From contig SXWC01000107.1 in the NCBI GenBank assembly GCA_005789975.1, positions 1 through 13,427 on the forward strand: a stretch of 13,427 nucleotides of DNA, in the 5' to 3' direction. Below, one piece after another: positions 1-6,484 of this stretch. The DNA comes from Planctomycetaceae bacterium. Its GTDB lineage: Bacteria; Planctomycetota; Planctomycetia; Pirellulales; UBA1268. Position 1 is the stretch's first letter. Each line of letters starts with the position of its first letter. The notes beneath the pieces are model-generated. The model saw nothing but the letters and a program-made list of their open reading frames with translations. It made no database searches and was not told the DNA's origin. A program made the position numbers and the translations under genes.

Positions 1-58
1 GAAGGCCTTCGATCCGAAGGCGGTCTACGGCGACGCACCGAACCCGACCCAGCTCTAG
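1..58 (+). CDS. C-terminal fragment of an unidentified protein
   Basis: The frame beginning at base 2 is open from the window edge and ends at TAG (56-58). It encodes 18 residues ending in GDAPNPTQL. Nearly every codon ends in G or C, the codon pattern of the confirmed genes here, so this is probably the real 3' end of a plus-strand gene that starts outside the window. Too little is visible to assign a family. Its stop codon lies in a TCTAG motif that is also found at the left edge of the second repeat array, so the gene ends exactly where the first array begins. It is convergent with the ligase gene on the other side of that array. Confidence 0.55.
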   Translation, partial: KAFDPKAVYGDAPNPTQL

Positions 59-266
59 TTGTACGTGGCCAAAGTCATCCATGACCTTTGTCCACTGGAT
101 CGACCGGGGAAAACGCCGAGGGTTTTCCAGGTCGATGAGCCTCGCATCCTGCTCGGGCAGACTTTTCCAAAGTCTGCTGGCTGTCCGTGGCCAAAGTCAT
201 CCATGACCTTTGTCCACTGGATCGACCGGGGAAAACGCCGAGGGTTTTCCCGGTCGATGAGCCTCG
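54..266 (+). repeat. Structured tandem repeat array 1 (about 1.7 units of 122 bp)
   Basis: Unit A spans about 58-179 and unit B 180-266. A full unit carries three palindromic segments. H1 (65-95; 187-217) has outer arms GTGG/CCAC, then CAAAG/CTTTG, then TCAT/ATGA. H2 (99-136; 221-258) has outer arms ATCGACC/GGTCGAT, inner arms ending AAAAC/GTTTT and a 7-nt loop GCCGAGG. H3 (157-177) is a perfect 9-bp stem, GCAGACTTT/AAAGTCTGC, with loop TCC. Unit B stops matching at 266, after H2, so the array reads H1-H2-H3-H1-H2. It fills the gap between two convergent genes, where it could act as a bidirectional transcription barrier, although no T-tract follows any stem. The family resembles REP/BIME-type palindromic repeats, but I do not recognise it by name. 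The orientation given is the one in which H1 comes first. Confidence 0.9.
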
Positions 267-334
267 GCCCGCCGCCGCCGCGACGAGACCTGGGCCGCCC
301 CCCGGGTCGGTGATCCACCCGAGTCGGATGCGGC
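267..334. other. Short GC-rich spacer with a hairpin, downstream of the ligase gene
   Basis: This stretch lies between the end of array 1 and the ligase stop codon. It contains one hairpin at 287-308, with arms GACCTGGG and CCCGGGTC (one G-T wobble) and a 6-nt loop. In the direction of ligase transcription no run of T follows it, so it is at best a weak terminator candidate. No gene is visible. Confidence 0.35.
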
Positions 335-2263
335 TCAGGGCGCGGGTTGACCATCGCCGGGATCGGCCGCGAGCCGCTCGCGGGCGAAGGCCAGCATCTC
401 CCGAAGCGGCCCGGTCCGATACTCCTCGGGCACCGTTTCGATCACACCCACGGCCTCCGCGAACCGGCCCGCATCGATGAGACAGCCGGCCAGGTTGTGT
501 CGCGGTTCGAGCCGATCGGGATACCGGTCGGCGGTGGCGGCAAACAGGGGAATCGCGTCGGCGAATCGGCCGGCCTCGGCATAGAGTGCGGCCAGGTTGT
601 TGACGATGTACATCCGGTTGGGATTGGCCACGAAGGCCCGCTCCAGGCAGGCGGTCGCCTCGTCCCGCCGGCCGAGCCGCATCTCCGCCATGCCCTCCAG
701 AAAGGCGACGGGCGTGGCGAGTGGATCGAGCGACTTCCACGGGGTCGCCGCCGCGCGGGCCGCCCCCCGCATCGTTTCCCAGTCGCCTGCCTGGCCCGCC
801 CGGCGGGCGATCATGATCTGCCGCTCCTGCTCGAGCGCCGCCTGCGCGTAGGCCACGCCGAGCGCGAGGGCCGCGGCGATCGGCGGCACGACGAGCCAGC
901 CCGGCAGCCGCACGGGCCGCGTCGAGGCGGGCCGCACCGCATGCTTTCCGACCGTGATCACGGCCAGCAGGATCGCGAGATGCACCTGATGCGTGACACG
1001 ATCGAGCGGAAAGTCGACGCAGGAGAAGACGAGATAGGCCACAAGCGACATCAGGCACGCCAGCGCGAGCCGCGCCTCGGACGTCGAGCCGGAGCGGAGC
1101 AGGTCGCGGATGGCGAGCAGGGCCGCGACGAAGATCGCCGTGAAAGCCACGAGCCCCGGGAGCCCTTTCTCGGCGGCCACCCAGAGAAAGTCGTTGTGCG
1201 GCTGGATCCAGTTGTCGCTCGAGAGGTTCGCGAAGTCGAGGTCGTCGCCGCCATAGTATTCGTGAAGTCGGACGGTGAAGTTGCCCGTGCCGACCCCCGT
1301 GAGGGGATGGTCGGCGATCATCCGGGCCGTCGCGGCCCAGATCATGGTGCGTCCGCCATCGCTGGGGCCGGCGGCCTGATGCGGCCGCGTCACGAGCGTC
1401 GTCTGCAGCAGGCGACCGAGCGGGGTCTCGCTGCCGGTGAGCCATGCGGCACCGCCGACGGCCGCGGCACCGCCGAGAAAGGCCGCCGCGAGACCCCGGC
1501 GGAGACTCCGCGAGACCGCGAGACGATCGTGGCAGACAAGCGCCGCCGTGCCAGCCACGGCCGCGGAGACGAGTACCGAAAGCCATGCCGCCCGTGACTG
1601 GACCGACACGATCATCACCAGCGTGCCCAACGCCGTCGCCGCCGAGAATCCTCGCCAGCCGCCGGCCAGCAGCACGCATCCGCCCAGACACCACGGCAGG
1701 AGCATCGCGAGGAGACCGGCGTAGAGATTCACGTTCGACATCCGCCCGGTGACCACCTCCATCGCCCGGCGGCCATGAAAGCCGAGCCCGCAGCGTGTCA
1801 GCGTCTCGTAGCCGCCGATGGCGACGGCGACGGCCGCGGCGAGCACCATCGCCTCAACGACGCGTCGTCGCCAGTCACGGTCGAGCGGGAGCAGCAGGCA
1901 GGCCATGCAGAGGACGACGACCGCTGCGAGCGTCCGAAAGACGTCGGTCCAGCCGGCCGACACGTTGGTCGCGAAGGCGACCGCCGCCGTGACCACGAGG
2001 AGCGAGACGAGGGAGGCCACGACCACGGGCTCGCGAAACACCGCCGTGTCGATCCGGGAGGACACCGCCGGCACGAGCAGTACGAGCGGCAGGAGGGCGA
2101 GCAGAAACGCCGAGAGCACCAGGAGCCGCGGCAGCTGCGACACGTCGTAGGCTGCCGGATCGATGACGACGTTGAGGCCGAGGAGCACGACCGCCAGGAA
2201 GGCCACGGGAACGATCGCGATCCACCGGGCCGCGGCCGGATGAAACGGGGGTGGCGATGTCAT
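335..2263 (-). CDS. O-antigen ligase/polymerase (Wzy_C family) with C-terminal TPR repeats
   Basis: This 642-residue polytopic inner-membrane protein has about 12-13 hydrophobic segments between residues 13 and 474. The Wzy_C/O-antigen ligase core is marked by SRAAW (223-227), GGRTMIW (303-309) followed by DHPLTGVGTGNF, and PHNDFLW (355-361) in the large periplasmic loop region. Residues 480-625 form a soluble tail with TPR-like helices (ANPNRMYIVNNLAALYAEAG; LEPRHNLAGCLIDAGRFAEA). The family either ligates finished glycan to a lipid acceptor (WaaL) or polymerises repeat units (Wzy). Because an ABC exporter is encoded nearby, a ligase role is favoured by inference. The ATG at 2261-2263 is preceded by GGAT about 5 bases upstream. 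The protein is longer than typical WaaL (about 400 residues) because of the TPR tail. Repeat arrays lie on both sides of the gene. Confidence 0.9.
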   Translation of the reverse strand: MTSPPPFHPAAARWIAIVPVAFLAVVLLGLNVVIDPAAYDVSQLPRLLVLSAFLLALLPLVLLVPAVSSRIDTAVFREPVVVASLVSLLVVTAAVAFATNVSAGWTDVFRTLAAVVVLCMACLLLPLDRDWRRRVVEAMVLAAAVAVAIGGYETLTRCGLGFHGRRAMEVVTGRMSNVNLYAGLLAMLLPWCLGGCVLLAGGWRGFSAATALGTLVMIVSVQSRAAWLSVLVSAAVAGTAALVCHDRLAVSRSLRRGLAAAFLGGAAAVGGAAWLTGSETPLGRLLQTTLVTRPHQAAGPSDGGRTMIWAATARMIADHPLTGVGTGNFTVRLHEYYGGDDLDFANLSSDNWIQPHNDFLWVAAEKGLPGLVAFTAIFVAALLAIRDLLRSGSTSEARLALACLMSLVAYLVFSCVDFPLDRVTHQVHLAILLAVITVGKHAVRPASTRPVRLPGWLVVPPIAAALALGVAYAQAALEQERQIMIARRAGQAGDWETMRGAARAAATPWKSLDPLATPVAFLEGMAEMRLGRRDEATACLERAFVANPNRMYIVNNLAALYAEAGRFADAIPLFAATADRYPDRLEPRHNLAGCLIDAGRFAEAVGVIETVPEEYRTGPLREMLAFARERLAADPGDGQPAP

Positions 2264-2274
2264 GGTGATCCGGC

Positions 2275-2286
2275 CTCGACGTCGAG
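2275..2286. promoter_or_regulatory. Perfect 12-bp palindrome upstream of the ligase gene
   Basis: CTCGACGTCGAG reads identically on both strands. It lies 12 bases upstream of the ligase start codon and immediately beside array 2. It could be an operator or simply a chance GC-rich palindrome. No -10/-35 pair is convincing in the short spacer, so the ligase may be transcribed through array 2 from the genes upstream. Confidence 0.25.
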
Positions 2287-2641
2287 TCTAGCTGTCCGTG
2301 GCCAAAGTCATCCATGACCTTTGTCCACTGGATCGACCGGTGGAAACGCCGAGGGTTTTCACGGTCGATGAGCCTCGCATCCTGCTCGGGCAGACTTCTT
2401 CCAGAGTCTGCGGGCTGTCCGTGGCCAAAGTCATCCATGACCTTTGTCCACTGGATCGACCGGTGGAAACGCCGAGGGTTTTCACGGTCGATGAGCCTCG
2501 CATCCCGCTCGGGCAGACTTCTTCCAGAGTCTGCGGGCTGTCCGTGGCCAAAGTCATCCATGACCTTTGTCCACTGGATCGACCGGTGGAAACGCCGAGG
2601 GTTTTCACGGTCGACGAGCCTCGCATCCTCCTCGGGCAGAT
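2287..2641 (+). repeat. Structured tandem repeat array 2 (about 2.9 units of 123 bp)
   Basis: Units begin at 2291 (C), 2414 (D) and 2537 (E), an exact 123-bp period. H1 lies at 2298-2328, 2421-2451 and 2544-2574. H2 lies at 2332-2369, 2455-2492 and 2578-2615. H3 lies at 2390-2411 and 2513-2534. Unit E stops matching at about 2641, at the start of H3, so the array reads H1-H2-H3-H1-H2-H3-H1-H2. H1 is identical in all five units of the window, and the H2 loop GCCGAGG is also invariant. C and D differ at a single visible position (CTGCTC against CCGCTC), so they look recently duplicated. The last 37 bases overlap the 3' end of the epimerase-like gene. The array lies in the same orientation as array 1, about 2.2 kb away. 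Confidence 0.93.
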
Positions 2642-3513
2642 GCGTCGCAAGGCCCGCTCGACAGCGTGAACGGCCGCGGCCGGAAGCCGAGGTCGCGTGC
2701 GGCGGCGGCATGTTCGAAGCCGAGGTCTTCGTTCATGCGTGCGGCCATGCCCGTCGAGGCTCCGGCGGCGATCCCGAGGGCCCGGACGAGCGGCAGGAGC
2801 AGGGCCCACAAAGGACGGGGCACGTGGATGATCCGCGGCGGCAGCCCGCAGGCGGTGAAGATCGCCGTCACGAGATCACAAAACGCCAGCGGCGCACCCC
2901 CCGAGAGCGTGTAGGCCGGGGCGAGGCCGTCGCGGCCCACCGCGGCGACGCATGCCGCCGCGACGCAGTCGGCATGCACCGGTTGCCTCTGTCCACGGGC
3001 GGGGCCGGCCACCGGGAACCAGCCGTGGCGGCGGATGAACGCGGCGATGGCGGCCACGTTGCGATCGCGAACACCGTCGTAGATCATCGTCGGCCGCAGC
3101 AGACAGAGCTCGACGCCACGGGCACGGCTCCAGGCCCGCAGCGTCTCTTCGGCGGTGGCCAGCCCCGCGGCGAGGCGTCTTTCAGCGGGGTCTGGTGAGG
3201 CCCGTTTCGTGATCAGGCTCGTCGACGAGAGGGCCACGAGCCGTCGGATCGAGAGCGATTCGAGCCATGGAAGGTGGTCGGGCAGCGTCCAGAGCGGGCA
3301 CAGCGAAAGCCACATCGACACGGTCGCCTCGCCCCCGGGCCGTGGATCACCGGGATGACACCAGATCCAGCCCCCTTCGGCGGGTCCGACGGGAGGGATC
3401 GCTGCCCGCGTGCAGGCGAGCGGCCGCCAGCCTGCAGCGGCGAGGAGCGGGAGCAGCGGCCTGCCGACCAGGCTCGTGCCCCCCAGCACGCCGACGGTTC
3501 GAGGATGATTCAT
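2605..3513 (-). CDS. NAD(P)-binding SDR/epimerase-like protein
   Basis: This 302-residue protein of the extended SDR (NAD-dependent epimerase/dehydratase) type probably modifies a nucleotide sugar or lipid-linked sugar. The N-terminal Rossmann motif is GVLGGTSLVG (residues 8-17), with Ser where the middle glycine of GxxGxxG normally lies. SSTS (96-99) follows strand 4. LLRPTMIYDG (138-147) and RQPVHADCVAAA (176-187) match the substrate-region and V-H-x-D-D-V-A motifs of the family. No YxxxK dyad is visible at the expected place after SSTS, so ordinary SDR chemistry is uncertain. The family-like part ends near DLGFRPRPF. The final residues, roughly CEARRP and the stop, are encoded by repeat unit E. 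The ATG at 3511-3513 has no clear Shine-Dalgarno and lies 36 bases after the neighbouring GT gene. Confidence 0.8.
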   Translation of the reverse strand: MNHPRTVGVLGGTSLVGRPLLPLLAAAGWRPLACTRAAIPPVGPAEGGWIWCHPGDPRPGGEATVSMWLSLCPLWTLPDHLPWLESLSIRRLVALSSTSLITKRASPDPAERRLAAGLATAEETLRAWSRARGVELCLLRPTMIYDGVRDRNVAAIAAFIRRHGWFPVAGPARGQRQPVHADCVAAACVAAVGRDGLAPAYTLSGGAPLAFCDLVTAIFTACGLPPRIIHVPRPLWALLLPLVRALGIAAGASTGMAARMNEDLGFEHAAAARDLGFRPRPFTLSSGPCDASARGGCEARRP

Positions 3514-3549
3514 GGAAGCGTGGCTCGGGTCGGCCGCATCATGAGCCCG

Positions 3550-4500
3550 TCAGGACGACGCCGCCGTGGCGGCGGGCGGCACGCCGCCGACGAGCCGCCG
3601 CGCCCCGACTCGCACCCGCTGCGCGACCAGACGGCCGGCGATCGCCGCGAACCGCAGCCAGACGCCGGCGGTCACGAGCCCCATCAGACCGAGCGGATAC
3701 TGATGGCGGAAGTGCTTGGCGTAGAAGCGGATCATCCCCTTGTGCTTGTGCCATTCGACGAACACCGGCCGCGATCGCCCGCACAGGCCGCGATGATGCA
3801 CCGCCCGGGCCGCAGGCACGAACTGGATCCGCCAGCCCCGCTGCCGAAACCGCATGCAGAGGTCGAGGTCTTCGCAGTGCAGGAAGAAGCCCTCGTCCCA
3901 CGAGCCGACGTCGTCAAGCGCGCTGCGTTTCACCATCGTGCATGCCCCCGACACGGCCTCGACGTCGGTCGGAGCCTTGGGCAGCGGCTGCCCGTGGAGA
4001 TTGAAATCGGAGAAGAGCCGTGGCCACCGGTTCGCCAAGCGCGTGAGCCCGAAGCCCCGGACGAACGATCGCCAGGGCGTGGGGACGGCCCTCCGCGAGC
4101 CCCCCTGCTCGATTCCGTGGTCGTCGGTCAGCAGTCCCCCGGCCATGCCGATGCGGGGATCACCCTCGACCGCCCGCACCATCGCGGCGACCGCACCCCC
4201 CGCGAGGATGCAGTCGGGGTTGAGAAACAGCACGATCGGCTCACGGGCGAGCGAAAGCCCGCGGTTCGAGCCCGCGGCGAAGCCGGCATTGACGGGGCTG
4301 CGGACCGAGTCGAGACGGGGGTGGCCGGGAAAGCAGGCGAGCACGTCGTCCACGGGCCCCGGTTCGGAGGCGTTGTCGACGAGCACCACCTGCCGCGCCT
4401 GGGCCAGCGCGGCCCTGAGACAGTCGGCCAGCAATGGTCCGGCGTTGTGGTTGACGATCACCACGGTCACCGGCAGCGGGTCGTCGTGCATCTGATCCAT
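3550..4500 (-). CDS. GT2 glycosyltransferase, rhamnosyltransferase-like
   Basis: A 316-residue family 2 glycosyltransferase (GT-A fold), likely acting on the cytoplasmic face and transferring a sugar from a nucleotide donor to the growing glycan. Motifs are VTVVIVNHNAG near the N-terminus, VLVDNAS (39-45), a DxD-equivalent LNPDC (N94-P95-D96) and HCEDLDLCMRFRQRGW, whose E210-D211 is the usual catalytic-base region. A hydrophobic stretch near residue 270 may contact the membrane. The arrangement resembles WbbL-type rhamnosyltransferases, which fits the rfb genes in the locus, but the donor cannot be read from sequence. The frame is open up to 4767, but homology begins at MDQMHDD, so the ATG at 4498-4500 is chosen (4489-4491 is also possible). 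It lies 14 bases after the next GT2 gene, which suggests co-transcription. Confidence 0.88.
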   Translation of the reverse strand: MDQMHDDPLPVTVVIVNHNAGPLLADCLRAALAQARQVVLVDNASEPGPVDDVLACFPGHPRLDSVRSPVNAGFAAGSNRGLSLAREPIVLFLNPDCILAGGAVAAMVRAVEGDPRIGMAGGLLTDDHGIEQGGSRRAVPTPWRSFVRGFGLTRLANRWPRLFSDFNLHGQPLPKAPTDVEAVSGACTMVKRSALDDVGSWDEGFFLHCEDLDLCMRFRQRGWRIQFVPAARAVHHRGLCGRSRPVFVEWHKHKGMIRFYAKHFRHQYPLGLMGLVTAGVWLRFAAIAGRLVAQRVRVGARRLVGGVPPAATAASS

Positions 4501-4514
4501 GAGCCGTGTCGCCC

Positions 4515-5504
4515 CTACCTTCTCCGGACGAGTCCCTTGTCGATCGCCCGCCAGATCACGGCCACCGGGGCCACCCGCGAGGCCTGCACCTGCCGTCGTT
4601 TCCGCAAGGCTCCCCTGAGCCCGCGGGCCGCGGCGAGCTTGGCCCGCACGAAGGCGGCGGCCTGCCCGCGCCGCGCGAGCACCACTCCAGCCAGGATAGT
4701 CTGCAATAAATGCACGGGCAAAGACGCGATCAACAGCGGTCCCGGCATGTTTTTCACGAGCGTCCACACGAGATTGCGATGGCCGAGGACGACGGCCAGG
4801 CTGCCGTCACCCCCGGAACTCGCTCCACCCACGTGATGGACGATCGCATCGGGCACGTACCGCGCATGATGGCCGGCGAGCCGGAGCCGAAAGCCGAGAT
4901 CGAAGTCTTCGCAATAGCAGAAGAAGTCCTCGTCGAAGCCGTTCACGGCGGCGACGGCAGCCGTGCGGTAGACCGCCGCGGCGGCGCAGGCCGAGAAGAT
5001 TTCGCGGTCCCTGAGATCCTCGGCCCGCAGGGGACGACCATGCCCTTCACGCCAGGCCATGCCCCCGAGGTGGTAGCGGTCACCGATGCCGTCGAGCAAG
5101 CCGGGATGATCGGCGAGCATCTGCCTGGAGCCGAAGGCCGCGCAGGTGGGGTGGGCGGCCGCGGCGGCCACGAGTCGCTCGAGCCACTCACGCTCGGGAA
5201 ACGCATCGGGGTTCAGCATCGCGACGAGCGGCGTGTCGGTGGCTGCCAAGCCGAGGTTGCAGGCGGCGGCGAAGCCGAGGTTGGTGGCGAGCCGCCGCAC
5301 CTCGGCCATGCGGGTGAGCCGCGAGTCGGCCGCGATCGCGCGTTCGCAGGCTTCGGCGGAACCATCAACGCTGGCGTTGTCGATGACGAGGATTCGCGTC
5401 GGGGGGAGCGTCTGATCGGCGAGGCAGGCGAGGCAGCGGAGCACGTGCGGGCCGCCGCCATGGTTGACGACGACGACGGTCACGGAGTTGACGGTCGCGG
5501 GCAC
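4515..5504 (-). CDS. GT2 glycosyltransferase
   Basis: A 329-residue family 2 glycosyltransferase and paralogue-like neighbour of the downstream GT2. It shows VTVVVVNHGGG at the start, ILVIDNASVDGS (38-49), the donor/metal site LNPD (N98-P99-D100) and FCYCEDFDLGFRLRLAG with E199-D200. The C-terminal 90 residues are hydrophobic then very basic, ending in RRR, consistent with membrane association. The best start is GTG (5502-5504). No ATG occurs in the short open stretch upstream, and the conserved first beta strand begins only 7 residues in. The Shine-Dalgarno is weak. The gene is divergent from the wzm-like operon and shares the 168-bp gap with it. The sugar specificity is unknown. Confidence 0.87.
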   Translation of the reverse strand: MPATVNSVTVVVVNHGGGPHVLRCLACLADQTLPPTRILVIDNASVDGSAEACERAIAADSRLTRMAEVRRLATNLGFAAACNLGLAATDTPLVAMLNPDAFPEREWLERLVAAAAAHPTCAAFGSRQMLADHPGLLDGIGDRYHLGGMAWREGHGRPLRAEDLRDREIFSACAAAAVYRTAAVAAVNGFDEDFFCYCEDFDLGFRLRLAGHHARYVPDAIVHHVGGASSGGDGSLAVVLGHRNLVWTLVKNMPGPLLIASLPVHLLQTILAGVVLARRGQAAAFVRAKLAAARGLRGALRKRRQVQASRVAPVAVIWRAIDKGLVRRR

Positions 5505-5542
5505 GTGGTCGATCCGGGGATGGAGGGAAAAACCGGCGTTTC

Positions 5543-5571
5543 TTGACCCGCCGCCGCCGGCTACTTACTGT
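5543..5571 (+). promoter_or_regulatory. Predicted sigma-70-type promoter of the wzm-wzt operon
   Basis: TTGACC (5543-5548) and TACTGT (5566-5571) are separated by 17 bases. The -35 matches 5 of 6 consensus positions, and the -10 keeps the key T1, A2 and T6. Transcription would start near 5578, leaving a 5' leader of about 95 bases. The bases before the -35 (TTTC) recur before the other candidate promoter in this window. Confidence 0.55.
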
Positions 5572-5593
5572 CGAAGTCCGGTCGCGTCGGGTC

Positions 5594-5609
5594 GTCACCG
5601 CACGGTAAC
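5594..5609. promoter_or_regulatory. Inverted repeat in the wzm leader, possible operator
   Basis: GTCACCG and CGGTAAC flank a 2-base centre, with one mismatched pair. The site lies about 16 bases after the predicted transcription start, where a repressor could act. This may also be chance. Confidence 0.25.
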
Positions 5610-5672
5610 CCCGCCGGGAGGCCGCCGCCACCATGCCCCGCCCGTTCTTCGCGGCCCAGGGCGGAGAGCACG

Positions 5673-6479
5673 ATGCCAGGACGAGCCGGTTCCTTCGATC
5701 CGCACGGGGCTTTCGGCGACTGGTGGCACGGCACCCGCCAGGTCGGGCTCTGGGGCACGCTCGCCTGGTACGACACGGTCCTGCGGTATCGCCGGTCGAT
5801 GCTCGGGCCGCTCTGGATCACGCTCAGCATGGGAGTGATGCTGCTCGGCATGGGGCCGCTTTACTCCGGTCTCTTCGACGTGCCGCTGCGGCGGTTTTAT
5901 CCCCATCTGGCGCTCGGCATCATCCTCTGGCACTTTCTCGTCGCGAGCATCAACGACGGCTGCCAGGTGTTCATCACCGCCGCTGCGTATCTCAAGCAGG
6001 GGGAGTTTTCCCTGAGCATGTTCGTCTGGCGCAGCCTGGCCAAGCAGGTGATCCTGCTGGCGCACCACCTGGTGCTCTACCTGCCGATCGCGGTCTGGGC
6101 CGGCGTCGGCTGGTCGCCGGCGCAGCTCCTCTTCGTGCCGGGGTTTCTCGTCGTGCTCGTCAACCTGCACGCGATCGCGATCATCCTCGGCATCCTCACG
6201 GCCCGCTTCCGCGACGTGGCCCAGATCGTGGCCAGCGGCATGCAGTTGCTGATGTTCCTGACGCCGGTGTTCTGGATGCCCGACCGGCTGCCGGCACGGG
6301 CGAAATTCATCCTGCTCAACCCGCTGGCCCAGATGCTCGACGTGATGCGGCTGCCGCTTTTGGGCGGGCGGCCGGCCCCCGGCACGTGGTGGTTTCTGCT
6401 GGGTTGGACCACCCTCATCGTGGCGCTCGCCGCCACGCTCTACGCAGCCTATCGCCGCCGCGTCGTCTACTGGATCTGA
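5673..6479 (+). CDS. wzm: ABC-2 type polysaccharide export permease (Wzm-like)
   Basis: A 268-residue inner-membrane permease of the ABC2_membrane family. Two copies are expected to pair with the ATPase encoded next door to export a lipid-linked glycan. Family features are the cytoplasmic motif RYRRSMLGPLW (38-48), about six membrane segments from residue 48 onward, LTPVFWMPDRLP before the last segments, NPLAQMLD, and the C-terminal YRRRVVYWI. The length is normal for Wzm/KpsM/TagG. The ATG at 5673 is well supported by GGAG at 5663-5666, six bases upstream. The gene heads an operon: its TGA (6477-6479) is 5 bases before the ATPase start. Confidence 0.92.
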   Translation: MPGRAGSFDPHGAFGDWWHGTRQVGLWGTLAWYDTVLRYRRSMLGPLWITLSMGVMLLGMGPLYSGLFDVPLRRFYPHLALGIILWHFLVASINDGCQVFITAAAYLKQGEFSLSMFVWRSLAKQVILLAHHLVLYLPIAVWAGVGWSPAQLLFVPGFLVVLVNLHAIAIILGILTARFRDVAQIVASGMQLLMFLTPVFWMPDRLPARAKFILLNPLAQMLDVMRLPLLGGRPAPGTWWFLLGWTTLIVALAATLYAAYRRRVVYWI

Positions 6480-6484
6480 GAGCC

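Larger units (their letters stand above)
5505..5672. other. Divergent intergenic region
   Basis: This 168-bp gap separates the minus-strand GT2 gene from the plus-strand export operon. It holds a sigma-70-like promoter for the plus strand (5543-5571), a near-perfect inverted repeat (5594-5609) and the wzm ribosome-binding site (5663-5666). I could not pick out an equally good promoter for the minus-strand gene. Confidence 0.6.

Noticed and set aside
65..266. Intrinsic terminator made by the repeat hairpins
   Set aside because: The stems are strong, but no T-run follows any of them on either strand. Termination activity remains possible but cannot be called from sequence.
335..1694. Alternative minus-strand frame from 1694 to 75 spanning the ligase gene and array 1
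   Set aside because: It is Arg/Gly-rich, lacks membrane segments or motifs, and overlaps the Wzy_C gene in another frame.
54..2641. CRISPR array
   Set aside because: Units are contiguous with no unique spacers, and no cas gene is in the window.
2298..2669. Open frames on both strands running through the repeat arrays, giving 41-residue protein repeats
   Set aside because: A 123-bp period is divisible by three, so any stop-free frame of the unit repeats automatically. The 122-bp unit in array 1 breaks the frame, and differences between arrays preserve stems rather than amino acids.
4501..4767. N-terminal extension of the first GT2 gene to 4767
   Set aside because: The extra 89 residues are low-complexity Gly/Arg/Ala sequence antiparallel to no motif and overlap the neighbouring GT2 coding region. 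Homology begins at the ATG at 4500.
5633..6484. Upstream extension of the ATPase frame from an ATG at 5633 with GGGAGG before it
   Set aside because: It runs in another frame through the whole wzm permease gene, whose membrane motifs are clear, so the added residues are a shadow translation.
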